In this document: piece by piece, positions 61,026-64,000 of the stretch
How positions within the stretch are numbered: position 1 is the stretch's first letter
Layout: each line of letters begins with the position of its first letter
Origin: Alkalihalobacillus sp. YIM B00296
Lineage (GTDB): Bacteria > Bacillota > Bacilli > Bacillales > Fictibacillaceae
Assembly (NCBI RefSeq): GCF_020179385.1
Contig: NZ_JAIBLJ010000009.1
Span: forward strand, 62,001 to 126,000
Direction of reading: 5' to 3'
Length of the DNA: 64,000 bases
Translations under genes and position numbers: made by a program
Notes under the pieces: generated by a model
Database searches by the model: none
Told to the model about the DNA's origin: nothing
The model's input: only the letters and a program-made list of their open reading frames with translations

Positions 61026-61979
61026 TTATAGTTGGACCTCACGCCTACGCAACACAAACAAGAAAAGCGCTGATATGGTTGCGATGATCATGAACAGGAC
61101 GACTGCCAAGGCTGACCCTAAACCGATGGCTGCTGAGTTTGCGCCGCCGGAACCGAATGCGAGTCTGTAAAAATAGACCGCCAATGTATCGGTAGAATAA
61201 TAAGGTTCCCCCATCGATCCCTGCATGGCGTAAACAAGTTCAAAAGCCTCAAAAGCATGGATGAAGGTCAGTACAGTCATGATGGTGATCGACGGAATCA
61301 TCAATGGGAGGATGATTTTCCAAATCAGCTTGAATCCATTTGCCCCATCCAAACGCGCTGCTTCTATCAGGTCATGAGGAATCCCTTGTAAGCCAGCTAG
61401 GAAAATCAATACCGCAAAACCGAGACCGAACCAGGAATTGACGAGGATGATCGCGATCAAAGCAGTATCCGGGTCACCAAGCCATGCCTTCGTCCAGCTT
61501 CCGAGCCCCACCTTTTCCAGAAGAACATTCAAGGCGCCGAAATTAGGATTGAGAATCAGCTTCCATAAAAACCCGACGATAATGACAGAAAGTAACCGGG
61601 GCAAAAAATAAGCCGCCTTGAAAAACTCTGCAAATCTGATTTTTTTATAGATGATATAGGCAAGCATGAATGCAATCCCGTTTTGAACGACCATTTCCAA
61701 CAGGAAGTAGACGATATTGTTTTCAAATGCATTCCAGAACATGCTGTTGAAGGGTTCTCTCGTAAAAAGTGCTATGAAGTTTTCGACTCCGATGAAAGCC
61801 CCTCTCCGGAGACCTTGCCAATCGAAGAGACTGTAAGAAAAAGCGGCAAAAAGCGGATAGATGATGAACGTGACATATATGACGAGGGCAGGAATCGGGA
61901 AAAGGTGGATCGCCATCTTCCTCCAATCCCTCTTGTTCTTCTGCTTTACTGGTGTATGGGTTTTCGTTTCTAGCTCCAT
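61026..61979 (-). CDS. sugar ABC transporter permease, MalF type
   Basis: A 317-residue permease with a cytoplasmic N-terminus (KTHTPVKQKNKRDWRKM), about seven helices and the EAA loop IEAARLDGANGFKLIWKIIL. It is located between the binding protein (32 bases upstream) and the MalG-type subunit (90 bases downstream). Confidence 0.93.
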   Translation of the reverse strand: MELETKTHTPVKQKNKRDWRKMAIHLFPIPALVIYVTFIIYPLFAAFSYSLFDWQGLRRGAFIGVENFIALFTREPFNSMFWNAFENNIVYFLLEMVVQNGIAFMLAYIIYKKIRFAEFFKAAYFLPRLLSVIIVGFLWKLILNPNFGALNVLLEKVGLGSWTKAWLGDPDTALIAIILVNSWFGLGFAVLIFLAGLQGIPHDLIEAARLDGANGFKLIWKIILPLMIPSITIMTVLTFIHAFEAFELVYAMQGSMGEPYYSTDTLAVYFYRLAFGSGGANSAAIGLGSALAVVLFMIIATISALFLFVLRRREVQL

Positions 61980-62011
61980 CTTTTCCTCGCCACCTTATAT
62001 ACAATCAATGA

Positions 62012-63283
62012 TTATTGAAACGGTGCAAAGTATGTTTCCGCATTCCCTTGCAGTTTTTCGGCAACTTCTTCAGGTGTTTGCTTACCGAGATACATCCCTT
62101 GGAGTTCTGTTTCAAGCGTCGCCTTCGTTGTCGGGTTCCCTTTATTGAAATGGACGAGCATCATATAAGAGGTCGAATATTCGTTGGTGGCCTCAGCTAT
62201 CGCTGTGACGAGTTCATCGTCTGTTGTGACCCCTGGTACTGCTGGAATCCGAGCCAATTCATCCGAAAACAATTTCGCGAATTTTTCAGTCGTCATGAAT
62301 TCAAGAAATTTCTTTGCGTCCTCTTTATTTTTCGAGTTTGCGTTTATCCCATATGAACCATCCACCCATGTCGTCATCGTCGGATCCTTTCCTTCAGCAG
62401 ACGGCATCGGAAAAAATCCGATCTCTAAGTCAGGGTTCATTTCACGGAGCACTTCGATCTCCCAGCTTCCTAACGGGAACATGGCAGCCTCCTCGGTGAA
62501 GAAGAGGGTACGGATATCTTCCATTCCGAGTCCTTCATAATTTTCTGGGAAGTATTGTTTCAGTTCATCCATTGCTTGAAGGGAAGAAACGAATTCGTCG
62601 CCCGTGAATGTTTTATCCCCTGCAGTGATCTGATCCACGAATTCATTCGCGCCATAATGCGCCGGACCGACAATCGAATGTGCCAACGATAGCAACCAGC
62701 CTTCTTTCGTTCCGAGCGCGATCGGGGTGACACCTTCTTCTTTCAGTTTCTCGTTTAACTCCATGAATTCATCCCACGTCTTAGGTTCTTCCAGTCCATG
62801 ATCCTTGAAAATTTTCTTATTATAGAACATCTGTGCAGAATTCAGTGAGAGAGGGACACCGTAGACTTTTCCATCCTCAGAAGTTGCGGCAGACCGGGTT
62901 TCCTCTGTAAATACATCGATTCCGTCCAGATCATCAAGGGGCTCGAGATACCCCGCCTTCGCAAGCTCCATTCCAGGTGCATAAGGGCGGAGCTGTATGA
63001 TGTCAGGGCCTTCACCACTTTGCAGGGCGGTGTTTAGGATCGTATCGTATTCTGTGTTCTTTGAAGGCTTGAACTCGACTTTGATATCCGGATGCTCTTC
63101 ATTGAAAGCTTCGATGATTTTATCGTAAGCAGCATTATCCTCCGTCCTCCAGCTTCCGATCGTCAATACTTCACCATTGCCTTCTCCATTATCCTCAGTA
63201 TCATTACCTGAACTGCTGCATCCTGTAAGAGCTATCGACAGGACCATCAATACCCCTAGAAACAAACTCAACATCCGTTTCAT
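62012..63283 (-). CDS. extracellular sugar-binding lipoprotein of the ABC importer
   Basis: A 423-residue solute-binding protein of the MalE/UgpB class. Lipobox LTGC (Cys about 22) is followed by an acidic Ser/Gly/Asp linker and the binding fold (VLTIGSWRTEDNAAYDKIIE, EGPDIIQLRPYAPGMEL, MTTWVDGSYGINANSKNKED). ATG 63283 follows AGGAGGGG; a longer frame to 63328 lacks a site. It probably captures a muropeptide-derived or related sugar. Confidence 0.93.
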   Translation of the reverse strand: MKRMLSLFLGVLMVLSIALTGCSSSGNDTEDNGEGNGEVLTIGSWRTEDNAAYDKIIEAFNEEHPDIKVEFKPSKNTEYDTILNTALQSGEGPDIIQLRPYAPGMELAKAGYLEPLDDLDGIDVFTEETRSAATSEDGKVYGVPLSLNSAQMFYNKKIFKDHGLEEPKTWDEFMELNEKLKEEGVTPIALGTKEGWLLSLAHSIVGPAHYGANEFVDQITAGDKTFTGDEFVSSLQAMDELKQYFPENYEGLGMEDIRTLFFTEEAAMFPLGSWEIEVLREMNPDLEIGFFPMPSAEGKDPTMTTWVDGSYGINANSKNKEDAKKFLEFMTTEKFAKLFSDELARIPAVPGVTTDDELVTAIAEATNEYSTSYMMLVHFNKGNPTTKATLETELQGMYLGKQTPEEVAEKLQGNAETYFAPFQ

Positions 63284-63348
63284 AACATTGGACCCCTCCT
63301 GTTTTTCATACGTTTTATATCTCCTCATTAACGAGGGACAAGCCCATA

Positions 63349-64000
63349 TTAGTCTTTTTCTTTTGACACCTGTACAGCTTTTCTTGTCCGTTCAAGAGCA
63401 TCAATACTTTCATCATAATGACGGCTTGTTATCCCGATATATAAAATATCGATCACATTCAACTGCGATATTCGCGAGCTCATCGCCCCGCTCCGAATGC
63501 TTTTTTCTAAAGAGCTTGTGAAAAGATTTACATCAGCCAGATCAGCTACTGGATTACTTCCGAATTTAGTTAGTGAAATGGTCTCAGCTCCATTTTCCTT
63601 GGCAATCTTCAGTGACTCGATGATATCCTTTGTCCGTCCCGAATAAGAAATGCCGAAAGCAACATCTTTTCTGGTCAGGTTCGCACTGATCGTCCCTTGT
63701 GTATCAAAGTCATAAGCTGCCTCACACCACCGATTGACCCTTGTCAGTTTTTGTTTGAAATCTTGAGCGATGACTGCTGAAGCTCCGATTCCGAAGACGG
63801 CTATTTTCCTTGCATTACTCATGACCGAGACAGCCTTCTCCAATTGTTCAGGTGAAAGGACGGACAGGGTATCGTTGATCGATTGAATATTGTTATGGGA
63901 TATCGATGTCATGATGGACGATATCGAACCGTCTATCGGTATTTCTTGATAGGAATGATTGTTGTTATTGAACTGCGCCAGATCGCCAGCAATCCGAAGC
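63349..64000 (-). CDS. murR: RpiR/MurR-family regulator (5' end outside window)
   Basis: The reading frame is open to the right edge, so the N-terminal helix-turn-helix is cut off except for its last residues (LRIAGDLAQF). The SIS sugar-phosphate domain is complete: RKIAVFGIGASAVIAQDF, GISYSGRTKDIIESLKIAKE and GAETISLTKFGSNPVADLAD. In murQ operons such regulators sense MurNAc-6-phosphate. It is 65 bases upstream of the binding-protein gene on the same strand. Confidence 0.85.
   Translation of the reverse strand, partial: LRIAGDLAQFNNNNHSYQEIPIDGSISSIMTSISHNNIQSINDTLSVLSPEQLEKAVSVMSNARKIAVFGIGASAVIAQDFKQKLTRVNRWCEAAYDFDTQGTISANLTRKDVAFGISYSGRTKDIIESLKIAKENGAETISLTKFGSNPVADLADVNLFTSSLEKSIRSGAMSSRISQLNVIDILYIGITSRHYDESIDALERTRKAVQVSKEKD

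Overview
The window is a chromosomal segment from a low-to-mid G+C, endospore-forming Bacillaceae bacterium. The evidence is strong Shine-Dalgarno (SD) sites of the GGAGG type, frequent GTG/TTG starts, spore coat F proteins, a sporulation-kinase-like sensor, a FloT flotillin, and a gene order at the left end that follows the Bacillus subtilis yus/fad region. I cannot name a species. No rRNA, tRNA, transposase or prophage was seen. Several dispersed intergenic repeat families and decayed gene fragments show local turnover.

Layout. 1-12 kb: end of a PQQ-dependent sugar dehydrogenase-like lipoprotein, then yusF, yusG, gcvH, yusI and the fadN-fadA-fadE beta-oxidation operon, which has a near-perfect FadR-type operator at 7993-8012. 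A DinB-like protein, proline dehydrogenase (fadM), an XRE regulator, two coat-F proteins and YusU follow. 12-24 kb: a NarL-type two-component pair, an azoreductase, copper genes copCD, a TipAS domain protein and an HMA protein next to a 32-bp palindrome, TetR, GNAT, PAP2 phosphatase, a MarR/MFS drug-efflux pair and a CBS protein. 24-36 kb: cardiolipin synthase, a secreted protein of unknown function, floT with a short NfeD partner, a PAS histidine kinase, a Bax-inhibitor-1 protein, a second MurG, then a yybP-ykoY manganese riboswitch in front of a 37-residue peptide and a YybP-like lipoprotein, and a DedA protein. 36-41 kb: a 1448-residue secreted amylopullulanase with an upstream cre site.

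40.8-46.3 kb is a metal(loid) and anion resistance island. The left part has an arsenic-type ArsR, two small cysteine-rich proteins and a half-length permease, and each gene carries a copy of ATCAA-N6-TTGAT. The right part is arsR-arsB-arsC-arsI ending in an IscA/HesB-family gene whose conserved cysteine codon is an in-frame TGA. It is either a selenoprotein or a very recent nonsense allele, and it is the most interesting single observation here. Two overlapping crcB fluoride-channel genes follow.

46.7-57.5 kb: GH18 lipoprotein, a small kinase-like protein, UspA, SulP transporter, PadR-ChrA chromate module, CAP-domain lipoprotein and an RND efflux pump. 57.7-64 kb: a frameshifted NERD gene, 21-bp-period repeat arrays, a LacI remnant, and an operon with an RpiR/MurR regulator (running off the window), an ABC sugar importer and murQ. 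This suggests cell-wall amino sugar recovery through an ABC importer rather than the usual PTS.
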